NCBI GenBank assembly: GCA_948567375.1
Contig: OX419762.1
Span: forward strand, 53,425,034 to 53,489,033
Source: Lunularia cruciata
Taxonomy: Eukaryota > Streptophyta > Marchantiopsida > Lunulariales > Lunulariaceae
Direction: 5' to 3'
Length of the DNA stretch: 64,000 bases
Each line of letters starts with the position of its first letter. Position 1 is the first letter of the stretch. The translations under genes were made by a program, and so were the position numbers. The notes beneath the pieces are model-generated. The model was not told the DNA's origin. It worked only from the letters and a program-made list of their open reading frames with translations, and searched no databases. This document shows positions 38,014 to 48,551 of the stretch, piece after piece.

Positions 38014-38159
38014 GTCTGCACTACATGTGTATTCCTACTTTGAACATTGAGATCCATACCTTGTATCAAGAAGCTCTTTAATATCTGAGTAGATATGTTC
38101 ATTGTCAGACTTGATCTGATCTTGGTCTAATTAGAAAGTGAGAAAGTGCAACCAAGTAG

Positions 38160-38721
38160 AAAACACAAAAGATGAGACAACCCCATCAAGCTGTACAAGG
38201 ATGAGACAAAATAGATAAAATAGGGCTAAGCCCCAATAGAGTTGATATGAGAAATTTGCCCTACTACACCTAAGATATCTGAGCTAAGCAAGTCATACAG
38301 TTTACAAACAACTAGAGCATCAAAAGAAGCATACCTAGTATGATTGCTCTCCCTATAGATTGCATCAGCCATTGTCCTTTATAGAGCAATGGACACATGT
38401 TGTCTAAATATGCTATAAAGTATGAGAGTGAGAGTGGTACCTCTTGGCACACAACATGATAAACTCTCATGCACAAATTGAAAAATGTATCAAACGGTGT
38501 GTCCATCACTCCATATAACTCCAAGGCAAGAGGAACAAGGAGGTGACCTCGCTGCATACCCCTAGATTTGGAGACCTTGCAAGCTATGGCTGCACTTGCT
38601 GCCCATCCAAGGGGATGGGTAATCACTCTCTCCAAAATTGTAACATGCTTAGGGTCTGGAACCACGACATCCGCTATTGTCTTCTAATCATCTCGGACCA
38701 AGTATAAGTCTGCACTATCAC
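38160..38721 (-). mobile_element. Non-LTR element copy I, C-terminal end (separated part)
   Basis: Continues the minus-strand element at 52522-55474; the 59.4-58.9 kb copy shows the two parts are contiguous in an uninterrupted element. A 118-codon open frame (38665-38312) contains ERVITHPLGWAASAAIACKV, then LVPLALELYGVMDTPFDTF. It is preceded by VVVPDP-type residues: the pattern DVVV.DP ... K ... F/L-PLALE-YG. It resembles the restriction-endonuclease-like tail of R2/CRE-type non-LTR elements, which nicks the target. That assignment is by pattern only. Even the 5'-split remnant keeps an open frame here. Confidence 0.65.
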
Positions 38722-38731
38722 TATAACTCCT

Positions 38732-38811
38732 ATTTGGAGTTTTCTCTCATTCAAGTGTCCCAATGTAGACTTCTATTCTCCTATTTCTCTCCTCGGTCAC
38801 GATCTTTTATA
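38732..38811 (+). repeat. Gypsy element A, 5' LTR remnant
   Basis: The last ~80 bases of the Gypsy LTR family (ATTTGGAGTTTT ... GATCTTTTATA). The 5' part is missing. The left flank is non-LTR element sequence to 38721. Confidence 0.75.
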
Positions 38812-38812
38812 T

Positions 38813-38824
38813 TGGTATCTTAGC
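38813..38824 (+). promoter_or_regulatory. Primer-binding site of Gypsy element A
   Basis: TGGTATCTTAGC directly after the LTR end, matching the initiator tRNA-Met complement at 10 of 12 positions. Confidence 0.65.
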
Positions 38825-39059
38825 AGTAATGGGATGGATGGAAATTATGGACCACCAAATCCACTTCCGCTAAACCATTGGGATTTTCATGACCAAATAC
38901 TACCCAAGCATTGTTTCACCCAATTCATCACCTCATGTTTTGGGTATAATTTTCTGCATATGATCACCTTGTCTGAGGAACCCTTGATACTTCCAGTTGT
39001 AACTTATGGAGACAAGTGGATGTGCTGCATCTATGTGTTAATCAATCAAATAAATTGAG

Positions 39060-39935
39060 AGTAGTAGGATAGAGTAAAAGCTATGGCGGCATAAAAAATG
39101 TTATCCTTGCAATGCAAAAACAAATTGAGCACATTATTTGATTGTTTGATGAACGAGAGAAGCAACAACAAGAACATATAGAGAGTGCACCAGTTTGAGA
39201 TGGAGAAGATTGCATCCAATTTCCAAAACCCAAGGTGTTTGAAGGCAAGAATCTTTCGGGAATAGTGGAGAATTTTGTATTTGACTGCAAACATTTCTTT
39301 GAAGCCACCAACCTTCAAGATGAACTGAAACAAATTCTCTTGCCTTCTAGCCAATTGGATGGTGTGGCAAAAATTTGGTGGAAATTCCAAGTGGAGCAAG
39401 TTGAACAACATATTGTTGCACCCATTATGACATGAGAAGAATTCAAGGATGCAATACTTAGTCTATTTCAAACTATAAATGCCACTCAAGTTGCACAAGA
39501 TAAATTGGCGGAGTTGAAATAGATTGGCTTTGTAAGGAGCTACATCACACAATTTTAGAACATCATCATGCAAATTCCAGATATACAAGAAGGTGAAGTT
39601 TTGGATCAATGTGTGTGGGGATTGAAAGCACAAACCAAATTGGAGGTGGCCATGTAGGAACCACAAAACATAGAAGAAGCCATGCAACTGGCTGAGCGCT
39701 TTGATTCCTTGGTTGCAACAACTTGGTCTTGACCCCAACCTACACAAAGCCTACCGGTACACTATGCACGGGTGGAGGAACCGGCACCAATGGAGATTGA
39801 TGCTATCCAACGGAGACCACTTGGTATAGCGGATAGAGAAAGACTACGACAAAATGGAAGTTGTTTTTATTCTTGCCAAGTTGAACATCGCATTGCTAAA
39901 TGTCCACTCAAGAATGGGCGACCTTGACAAGTTGC
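39060..39935 (+). pseudogene. Gypsy A gag
   Basis: Decayed gag. Recognisable blocks are KVFEGKNLSGIVENFVFDC, LLPSSQLDGVAKIWWKFQVE, EEAMQLAERFDSLVATTWS and a mutated CCHC knuckle (CFYSCQVEHRIAKC, spacing changed). Several in-frame stops. The homologous gag on the minus strand at 51.5-52.4 kb keeps the canonical knuckle CFYCHQVGHRIVEC. Confidence 0.85.
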
Positions 39936-42440
39936 CTTGATGGAGTTTGTGGAATAGAATGATCAGGGAAATGATCACATTTGCATTCCGTACCTCACAT
40001 CCTGTTACTTTTAAAATTGGGAAGGAGTATTTGGAGTGTATGAGGTTTGTAGTGGCACCTCTACACTATGATGTCATTCTAGGACCACCTTGGCTTGAAT
40101 GTCATAACATTCAATTTGATTGGACCCGACGATAAATTCAAGTATAACACTAAGGTAGAAATTTCTAATTAGGTTATCTGGCACCTCTGAGTAAGACACC
40201 TAAGATGTCAGTCCCAGGATGGGAAGTTGGTTGAGAAGGTAGCCATAGAGCATGCCTTGAAAGGAGAGGAGCTCCAAGATGGGAAGTTTGCCAAGAAGGC
40301 AACCATGGAGCAAGCTTGGAAGAGAGGTGAGTCCCTAGATGGGAATTTTGTTAGTGAAGCAACCATAAAGCAAGCTTTGGAGGAAGATAGGTCTATTTTT
40401 GCGGTGTGGATCAAGCTGATTGCACAAGGAAAATCTGAGGAGAGCCGAGGGCATCATCAAGCAAGGGTTGATCAAATAGTTCAGGAGTTAGCGGATGTGT
40501 TTTTGGATGATCTGCCGAAGGGATTATCCTCCAATCGTGGTATGCCCGTTAAGATTGAGTTATTGCCAAGGAGTACTCCAGTGAGTAGACCAATCTATAG
40601 CTCTCCCCAAAGGAGTTGGAAGAGTTGCAAATAACACTTATGGAGTTTTTAGAGAAGGACTTCATACGACATAGTACCTCTCCTTGGGGAGCACTAATAC
40701 TACTTGTTCTAAAGAAGGATGGAGGATTTTGTTTCTGTATTGATTATTGTGGGCTCAATAAGCAAACTGTGAAGAATGCAAATCCCTTGCTTTGGATTGA
40801 TGACTTGCTTGATCAATTGAGTGGAGCAAGATACTTTTCCAAATTGGATCTTTGCAATAGCTATTGGCAAATCCACATTGATAGGAAGGATGTGCAAAGG
40901 AATGCCTTTTGCACAAGGTATGGGCATTTTGAGTGGAGAGTTCTACCTTTTGGGCTCACTAATGCTCCAACGGTCTTCATGGATCAGATGCATCAGGTGT
41001 AAGATGGACTATTGGATTGGTACGTGGTGGTGTTCTTGGATGATATCTTAATCTATAGCAAGATAGAGGCACAACATGTGAATCACGTGCAAGAAGTCCT
41101 AAGACAACTATGATAATGGAAATTTTACTACAAGAAGTCAAAGTGTGCCTTTTGGCAAAAGTAAGTTATTTTCTTGGGTCACAAGATCTCATCAGAAGGG
41201 ATCAAGATGGAAAAGAGAAAATCAAGGCCATTACTGATTGTTCTACTCCAAAGGATGCTATAGAAGTATGGGCATTTAATGGATTGGCTAGTTTTTATCG
41301 ACGGTTCATTCATTATTATGCTCATGTGGTTGCACCATTGACTGACCTCTTGGAGAAGAAATTGAGCTTCCAATGGACCACCAAGCACAAAGAAGCATTC
41401 CAAAAGTTGAAACATATGGTGTCTTCAAGACCCATCCTTCAACCGTATGATCCTCAACTACCTTGTGTGGTTGATTTTGATGCTTCTAACTTTGCAATTG
41501 GAGCCATGTTGCAACAAGAATTCCCAAATGGACTACATCCCATTGCCTTTGTGTCTTGCCGACTAAATACAACTGAAAGAAATTACTCTTCTTGAGACCA
41601 AGAAAAACTTGCAATGGTATATGCCACCAAATTATGGAGACATTATCTCTTGGGGAAACAAGTGATCATGTGAATTGATCATAAACCATTGTTGCAACCC
41701 TTACACTTGGAACACATGAAGAGTCAACATCATCAATGAGAGGAACAACTCCAATTGTTGATATCAAACTTGAGTACAAACCAAGTTAGTTCCATGTCAT
41801 CCTTGATGATCTATCATGGCAACCTGATTTGAAGTCTCTTCCTCTCATCATGGTAGCAATTACAATGGCGTCCATTGACTCTAAGGTCCAAAATGAGTTT
41901 TGGTCAACTCTACAACAAGACTCCTTCTTCCAAATGGTACATGGTCATCTTACAACATGCAACAAGGAGTACAACACCTTCTTCTTCAAGGACAACCTTC
42001 TATTCCACAAGGACCGGATCTATGTTCCAGCCAAAGGTGATCTCCGACTTGTATGCCTTCAAGAAGCCCATGATTTATCAATAGGTGGGCACCTAGGTGT
42101 GGACAAGACCTTGGGTACCCTTCAATGCCAATGGTGGTGGCCCAACATGACACAAGATGTTTGAGAGTTTGTCCAATCGTGTGAGAGTTGCCAAACGTAA
42201 CAAGGCTAGCAACCAGAAGCCAAGTGGACTCCTTCAACCACTCCCCATTCCATCCACTCAATGGGAATAGGTGAGCTTGGATCTCATCACATCCTTGCCC
42301 CAAACAAAGCAAGGACACATAACAATTGTGGTGTTTGTGGATAAGCTCAATAAGCAAATCCACTTGGCACCAACCATTGACACCATGGATGCTCCAACCT
42401 TAGTGCAAATCTACCTAGACAATGTCTTCAAGCATCATGG
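39936..42440 (+). pseudogene. Gypsy A protease relic, RT, RNase H and integrase N-terminus
   Basis: After a shortened protease region (FRTSHPVTFKIGKEYLECM at about 39,976), the RT occupies about 40,590-41,110: WGALILLVLKKDGGFCFCID, YFSKLDLCNSYWQIHID, RVLPFGLTNAPTVFMDQM and the active-site block [11 protein letters not shown]. RNase H follows (VVDFDASNFAIGAMLQQEFP, LHPIAFVSCRLN). The integrase has its zinc-binding region (about 42,060-42,200) and core start SLDLITSLPQTKQGHITIVV, and stops abruptly after DNVFKHHG at 42440, where the LTR of element B begins. In-frame stops are scattered through the region. The order RT-RNase H-integrase defines Ty3/Gypsy. Confidence 0.9.
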
Positions 42441-42821
42441 TGTAAAAGACCAAGACCGAGGAGAGAAATAGGAGAATGGTAGTTCACACTGGGCTGCTTG
42501 AATGAGTGAAAACTCCAAATGCCTAGCATGAGCTTTGGCTTTGGTATTTATAGGTAACATACAAACCTTTGAGACGTTTCTCAAGAAGCTTCTCCGAGCC
42601 ACTTTCTTAGAGTGCAAGCCAAGTTAACTAGGAAGCTTCCTTCTAGAAGCCGCCTACTTGGCATGCAAGCTAAACTACTTAGAAACTTCTAGAAGCTACC
42701 TGCTTGGGGTGCAAGTTACTAGTTTAGGGTCTAGATGCTTCTAAAATATTCTAGGCTTATTTGGATTATTCTTTACTTTGTTAGCCTTACTAACTATGTC
42801 ACTAAACTCCATATTGATACA
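42441..42821 (-). repeat. Gypsy element B 3' LTR with heat-shock-element-like units
   Basis: 381 bp, TGTAAAAGAC ... GATACA on the plus strand, so TG...CA in both senses. The element sense is minus: polypurine tract at 42836-42822 (GGTGGAGGAATA), then the LTR. A TATA box reads TATAAATA at 42552-42545 (minus). Upstream of it in the element sense lie GAAACTTCTAGAA at 42682-42694 (three alternating GAA units at exact 5-bp phase) and TTCTAGAA at 42641-42648, GAAGCTTC at 42632-42639. Confidence 0.88.
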
Positions 42822-42839
42822 TATTCCTCCACCGCTAGT

Positions 42840-44172
42840 TAGTGATGTCCTCGTCACCATTGAAGCTTCAAACTCCTAGATGGCCGTCTATGCATTTTGG
42901 AGGTGAGAAAGAGGTTCACATGTGGCATCATGAAGGGGATACCCTTTCCAAAGGACCTTGTATTTTTTATGTTGTTGGCGTCCTCGTTGGATGTGGCAAC
43001 ACGCAAGGATATGATCAACTTTGTACTCCTCATGATCATTGATAGGGATAGGGGGAGGAGGAGGTTGGACTCAAGAGGAAAAAGAGGAGGAGTTAGGAAC
43101 AAAGGGTTTCAACTTGGAAACATGAAAGACAAGATGGATGCACATATGACAAGGCAAGGCAAGTCAATAAGCAACAAGAGAGACAATTTGGGTGACATCA
43201 AAAGGTCCTATCCAATTAGAGGCAAGTTTACAAACTTGAGTATCAAGTGGGAGGGGTAGATTACTAGAGGATAGCATAACTTTATCACTAACTTCAAAGG
43301 TGAGATCACAGCGATGGTGATTCACATGTTGTTTTTGACAATTCTGAGCAACAAGGAGGTGAGAGTTGGCTTGTTGGAGAGATTTGGATATGGTGGTCAA
43401 GAAGGTTGAAGTATGAGGGACTTGAGACGGGAGAGGAGCAAGAAGAGAATCTAGGACAAGCGGATCTTGGCCAAAATTGAGAAAGAAAGGAGAGAATCCG
43501 GTGCTTGCCGGTTTAGAATTGTTGTATGCAAACTCTGTAGCTGCAAGACATTCATCCTAATTGGTATGGTGAATGTTGACGAAGGCACAAAGCATATCTT
43601 CCAAGGTGTGATTTGCATGTTTAATTTTTCCATCAGTTTGAGGTAGGCTGTGGACAAAGCAAGCTTGGTGCCAAGTATCTAAAAGAAGGCTTGCCAAAAC
43701 TTTCCGATGAAGTGAGGATCATGGTTGGAGATGAGTACATGTGGCATCCCATGATGTTTGAATACATTATTAAAGAAGAGTTGCACCAAGGTTGGAGCAT
43801 CCACAGTATCAACCATTGGTGCCAAATGGATTTGCGTACTAAGCTTATCCACAAACACCACAATTGATGTGTGACCTTGTTGTGTCTTGGGCAAGGAGGT
43901 GATGAGATCTAGGCTCACATGTTCCTGATGAGTGTTGGAATGGGAAGTGGCTGAAGGAGTCCACTTGGCTTTGGGTTACTGACCTTGTTGCATTGACAAC
44001 TCTCACACAATTGGATAAACTCCCAAACATCTCGTGTCATGTTAGGCCACCACCATTGGCGCTAGAGGGTACCCAAGGTCTTGTCTACTCCCATGTGACC
44101 AGTGATTGGTAGATCATGGGCTTCCTGAAGGCGTGCAAGTTGGAGATCACCTTTAGCTAGAACATAGATCCG
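42840..44172 (-). pseudogene. Gypsy B integrase and chromodomain region
   Basis: Reading down the minus strand from 44172: integrase zinc-binding region (about 44,030-43,900), core block SLDLITSLPKTQQGHTSIVV (from 43918) with DKLSTQIHLAPMVDTVDAP and VFKHHGMPHVLISNHDPH, the C-terminal GPY-like block (SNWIGPFDVTQIVS at about 43,200), then a frameshifted chromodomain remnant down to about 42,854. Broken by frameshifts and stops. The upstream part of the same element (RNase H, RT, gag) lies at 48,552-52,408; the two are separated by the inserted solo LTR. Confidence 0.85.
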
Positions 44173-44444
44173 GTCTGTAACACCCATTTGTGCATGTGTG
44201 TGGTATTGTGATATTTAGCTTGGTATTACAAGTATTTAAGAGATATTATTTATATAGAGATAAAGGATGGTTCTATATTAGTCATGGTTAGCTAAAGTTT
44301 GTTATAGCTAAGATAGAGTGGACCTTACTTTAGAGGAAGTAGAAGAGATGAGCACCACTATTTTGGATTTTAGTGTGTTGACTTGGTATTATTCTTAGGT
44401 GTTTGGCTTTGAGGAAAGAGTTGAGAACTCTTGGGCCCGCAAGC

Positions 44445-47400
44445 TGTGGTACCCACATTTTTTTGTTTTTATATGGTTAGTAGTGTTTAAGAGACAAAGT
44501 AAGCACGGAAAAGTCAAATTGCGGACAAAGAATGGATGGAAGTAACTTTGGAGGAAAGCCAAAGAAGTTGACATCGGATCCGATGATGGAGGTACTCGGA
44601 AGAGTAGTACGCCAGAAAAATTCTGAAGATCATCATCTTCGGGTTGGAAGATGCAAGAAAGACAAAGCCCGTTAACAACCTCTATATGTGGCAAGAAAGT
44701 ACATTTCAAGAAATGGCGGGGGCAGAATAAGCATATCTTGACAATGACCGGGAGTGCACGCAGAAGAGAGAAATTCAAAGACAAAATCGACTGAAGAATG
44801 ACTGCAATTTGGGGCAATATAAAATTACGACTGCGCAGGGGGAAGTTGAATCCTCTGAGTAAATTTCCAATTCCTTTGAGTAGCTGTCCTGCAGTAATGC
44901 GTGTCCAGAAGCCCGTCGAGAGTGAGATTTTCTGGAACCCTGAGGGAGTTAGAGTGTCTCGTCCAAGAGAGGGTCTTATTTTCCAACAACGTAGAACAGG
45001 AGAAAAAATCATGGCAAAGAAGGTGGCCAACGCGCTGGCGGTGCAAGGGTTTGCAATTCAAAGGGTAGATGTAGTGGCCAGAATTAAAGTCTTGATTAGA
45101 CTTTGTATTACGTTTTTAGCATGGAACTGGAATTTCAGTTTCCCAGGAGTAATGGCAGAGATTGCTGCTAGTAATTGTGAGGAGGGTCCCAAGGTGGAAG
45201 GGAAGAGAGGAAATCCGGCTCGATGGACTGAGTCGGATTGGAAGTTGGTATTGGGAAGAGAAGCAGGAGACCCAACAGGGATCACCTTCTATCGGAAGTG
45301 TGATGCTATAGAGGAGACAACGGAAATCCAAAATTTGTTCTTCGCTCCGAGAACCACGAATGGCTACAAGGTGGAGTCCTATTGGGACCCGATCCAAAGA
45401 AGTATCGTGGGGGCGATGATGGCTATGTTCAAGCCAGAACAAATGACCTACGTGACCATGCAGCAGGCCGTCTTTTTCCATCAAATGTTTGCAGGAGTTC
45501 AAGTTAATTGGGCGAGGTGATTTCATCACCGAATGAGACAGATGGTGGTGAATTGGCAAATGGGCTTGCCACCGCATTATTTTGCACCGTTCGCAGCTCA
45601 CTTCTACTTCGGGCTGAATTTACTATCCAAAGATGAGCATCATTGTATGGTGTCTCACATGCACCCCGATTTGAGACGGTAAGTAGACGATGAGGAGCGC
45701 CAGTATATGTTGCATCTTTGAGCAAATGATGAGTACTTTGCAAGGACGGGATAGTGGAAAATCAAAGACATTACCAGTCCAAAGACAAAGAAGCGCATCA
45801 AACCCAAAGAAGCCAAGTCATTTCCTATGCAAAGAAAGACTCGGTGGCTGATGTTGAAGACAGGGAAAGTTGTAAGAGAGGCATCATCGGGATCGGAGTC
45901 TGGGGAAGAGACTGAGTCGCAAGAAGAGGACTCGAAAGAAGAGGAGCTCACCTTGAAAAGTGAGGAGTCTGGGAGCAAAAGTGATGGAGAGCCAGAGGTC
46001 CAGCAGTTGGCAGCAGTAAGTGAGGCTTGTCAGACGATGATAGCAAACAAGTCAAGAGCAAAAGAGGAAGCAGAGAATCCCGTGGGGCCAAGTTCAAGAG
46101 GCCAAGACAAAGAAAGTGCCAACATGATAAGAAGATCGCAACTTCGGATGAAGGAGCCGATGACGGAGGAGAAGACTCTAGACAAAGAAAACTTCGGCGG
46201 GATATCATATTTGACGAAGGTGGTCACACCATTGCTGGAGTTGTTGAAGGAACATCGGAGAGGAATTCCCCAAGATCGTAGGAAGGGGATGAATGAGTTG
46301 CAGGTGGTGAAGCATCTGTTGAGTGAAGTGAAGGGGTTGCAGGAGCAACAAGTCCGAAGAAATGAAGAAATTGAAGAACTTCAGAGGGAGGAAGGCTTGA
46401 GGAAGAAAACGCTGATCTTGCTACAAGGAAACTGCGCAGAGAAGGAGAAGGAATTGCAGAGGCAAGCCGGAGAATTGAAGGAGTAGGCAATGTGGCTGAG
46501 CAAAATGAAGGAGGAAGTGAGTGATGTGCACATCGAGAATGTTCATTTGAAGGCGATGAACATCGTAATGGAGCAAGAGTTGGACAACTTAAAGAAGAGT
46601 GCCGCAACAAAAGATCAAGCATGGCATAGAGAGTTGGCATCCAGGCAAGAAGAAGAAGAGCGATTGCGAGAACTTGTCAAGAGCACGGAACAGTAGAGCA
46701 TGCAGTATGCAGAGGAGAAGAAGATGCTCACTGCAGAATATGAAGACGAGTTGAAGATGTATCGTGAGGAGTTGAAGGTAGAATGCTCTCAAGGATATGA
46801 ATCGGAATCAGTAAGAGAAGTTGCGGGGAAATTAAGAGCGATCTTAAGCACGGAGGTTGAAGGGAGATTGGAGGAAGCTTGCCTACATGAGTTGAAATTA
46901 CTTGTGCAGGAGACTCGGATGCGAAAAGCCAAGGATGTGGACATGAACACATTGTTGATTCGGTTGAGAGAGCATGTAGATAGGAAAATGTTAGATGTAG
47001 AGAATAATGTTAGTCTTCGACTGGATTTAGTCAATTTGGAGTTAGAGAAAATTCGGAATAGTGTGACAGTGGAGAAGAAATCTGATGTTGTAGAAGTAGG
47101 AATACAAGTATCATCTGACTTGAGGATTGACACATTAGAGAAGAGTGGGTCGGGAGATAAGAATGTATATAGATTACTCGTGAGCTCAATTGTAGATTGT
47201 AGTGAAGAAGTCGTAGAATTAGTAAAGAAATTAGTAGAATTAGTCATACCCGAAGAAGGTGAAATAGTAAGAAGATCATCGGGTTTGGAAGCCGATGATG
47301 AGGTAGACATTGGATCAAGATAGAAGTCAATTTTGAGATAGGAAAAGGCAGATATGAAGAGATAGATTGTCCCTTGGGATTTGTAGGTAGGAAGAGATGT

Positions 47401-48123
47401 TAGGAAGCGGTGCCTAGGTAGGCAAATTTGCCATTTGCTTCAGTATTTAAGTGAAGCATTCGCAGTACGATGTTATTCAGTATTCAAATTTCTAAAGATA
47501 GATAAAGCGAAGTGCTGTCCTCAATACTCGTCGCTTAAGCTTAATTCCGATTGTCAATTTTTTGTTTGTGTTTGTGAGTGTGTGGAGAATTCCAAAGAGC
47601 AAGTCAGTGTGTCTGTGGATGTTGGAATCTGCAGCCTTGATCTTCATTCTGTGTGTTTGATCTTGAGTGAAGTGCATCGGAGCAATGCCTTGACAGATCT
47701 GAGAGGAATTGTAGTGTTGGTAGTATTCTGCATTGGTGAGTGCAACATGAAGTTGATGTGAAGCAATTTCAATCGAGGAAGTTGTGCCTTTAGTGGAGGG
47801 GTGGAACACAATTCCGAGGTGAAATTGATCTTCGCAGTGAAGTGCTGTCTTTGGGAGAATCTGAATCATCACAATCAAGAGTTGTTTGGACAGAATTTGC
47901 TATGTTGTGATTATGTGTGTGTGTATTCGTGACAAGTTGTCAAGATTGTGAGCTTGTTACTCTCTTTTGGGTGTAGTTTCTACCTGAGAGATTAAAGACG
48001 CAACCAAGAAGAACTGCAATTGTTACTTTGACTTTGTATTTGACCAATTCTGGATAGTATCTCTGCGGGAACGAACTCTACTGACCCGATTACCGCAAAA
48101 GTGATATTTGCCGGGTGATCACA
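44445..48123 (+). mobile_element. 3,679-bp unclassified nested element with coiled-coil ORF
   Basis: Begins TGTGGTACCC and ends GGTGATCACA, flanked by a perfect 5-bp duplication CAAGC (44440-44444 and 48124-48128). The empty version of the site is seen in the other solo LTR (near 60000), where CCCGCAAGCC continues directly into TTTTTGTTTTGG. TG...CA ends and a 5-bp duplication are the signature of LTR-element integration, and the 3' ~100 bases (TCTCTGCGGGAACGAAC...) look like the U5 end of a plant LTR. But I found no internal direct repeat that would mark two LTRs, and no RT, integrase or protease. It is either a large non-autonomous LTR element with unrecognised LTRs or a very long solo LTR carrying an ORF. 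Confidence 0.88.
44798..47323 (+). pseudogene. 842-codon coiled-coil ORF of the nested element, six internal stops
   Basis: One frame from ATG 44798 to TAG 47321-47323 with no frameshift. Internal stops: TGA 45518, TAA 45680, TGA 45719, TAG 45752, TAG 46484 and TAG 46694. All are single C-to-T steps from CGA, CAA or CAG. Residues ~115-300 look globular (WTESDWKLVLGREAGDPTG, FFAPRTTNGYKVESYWDPIQ, PHYFAPFAAHFYFGLNLLS). About 340-400 is an acidic Ser/Glu/Lys tract. About 440-720 is long coiled coil. The tail is acidic (VELVIPEEGEIVRRS). No catalytic motif. The globular part vaguely recalls plant-transposon-associated domains, low confidence. A structural (gag-like) role would fit a non-autonomous element but is not shown. 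Confidence 0.75.
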
Positions 48124-48551
48124 CAAGCCTTTTTGTTTTGGATTCTTCTTTAGTCCAAGGATAGCCCATGTGAAGGAATCCTTGACTTAGTGGTTGGGTC
48201 ATGATAAGACCACATGCTTAGGGGAATATGCCCATGTGAATGGATATTCCTTTCTACTTTTTGACTTTACTTGACTTTTAGTCTAGTAACTTGAGTTACT
48301 ATGGTAATTAGTAACTTTGGTACATAACTATTTCACAAGTATATAAACAAGGGGTGAGGAGGTACTCATCATCCTTTCATCTGCAACTATCTCTCTCTCA
48401 TTGAGTTCTCTAGTGAGCAATGTCTTGAGTCTTGGAGTGTTAGCCTTGGAGGAGTATGATGGAGTTGGGGTTCCTTGCCTTCTTAGTCTATGGTGTGCTA
48501 CCGTAATAGCCATCTGAGGTTCATCTTGAGTGAGAGACAGGCCGGCTCACA

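Larger units (their letters stand above)
32201..38153. other. AT-rich gene-poor DNA with microsatellites
   Basis: No supported gene. Simple repeats: C15 at 33406-33420, (CA)10 at 34049-34068, (CT) for 45 bases at 34403-34447, and a GA-rich run near 33063-33080. 35,200-37,500 is especially AT-rich with frequent stops in all frames. I saw no rRNA, tRNA or organelle gene in it. Confidence 0.5.
44176..48551 (+). mobile_element. Solo LTR of a third LTR family, itself interrupted
   Basis: Starts TGTAACACCC (44176) and ends GGCTCACA (48551). Without the nested insert it is about 692 bp and matches 59731-60420 along its whole length. Flanking 4-bp duplication GGTC (44172-44175) and AGTC (48552-48555, one change). 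The empty site is seen at 63465-63468 (GATCTGGTCCG) in Gypsy element C. A TATATAAA box lies at 48340-48347, fitting an LTR in plus orientation. No internal region of this family was found in the window, so it is a solo LTR. Confidence 0.85.

Noticed and set aside
44445-48123. DNA transposon with terminal inverted repeats (TGTGGTACCC versus TGTGATCACCC)
   Set aside because: The match is imperfect and short. TG...CA ends, a 5-bp duplication and a U5-like 3' end fit an LTR-type element better, though this is not settled.
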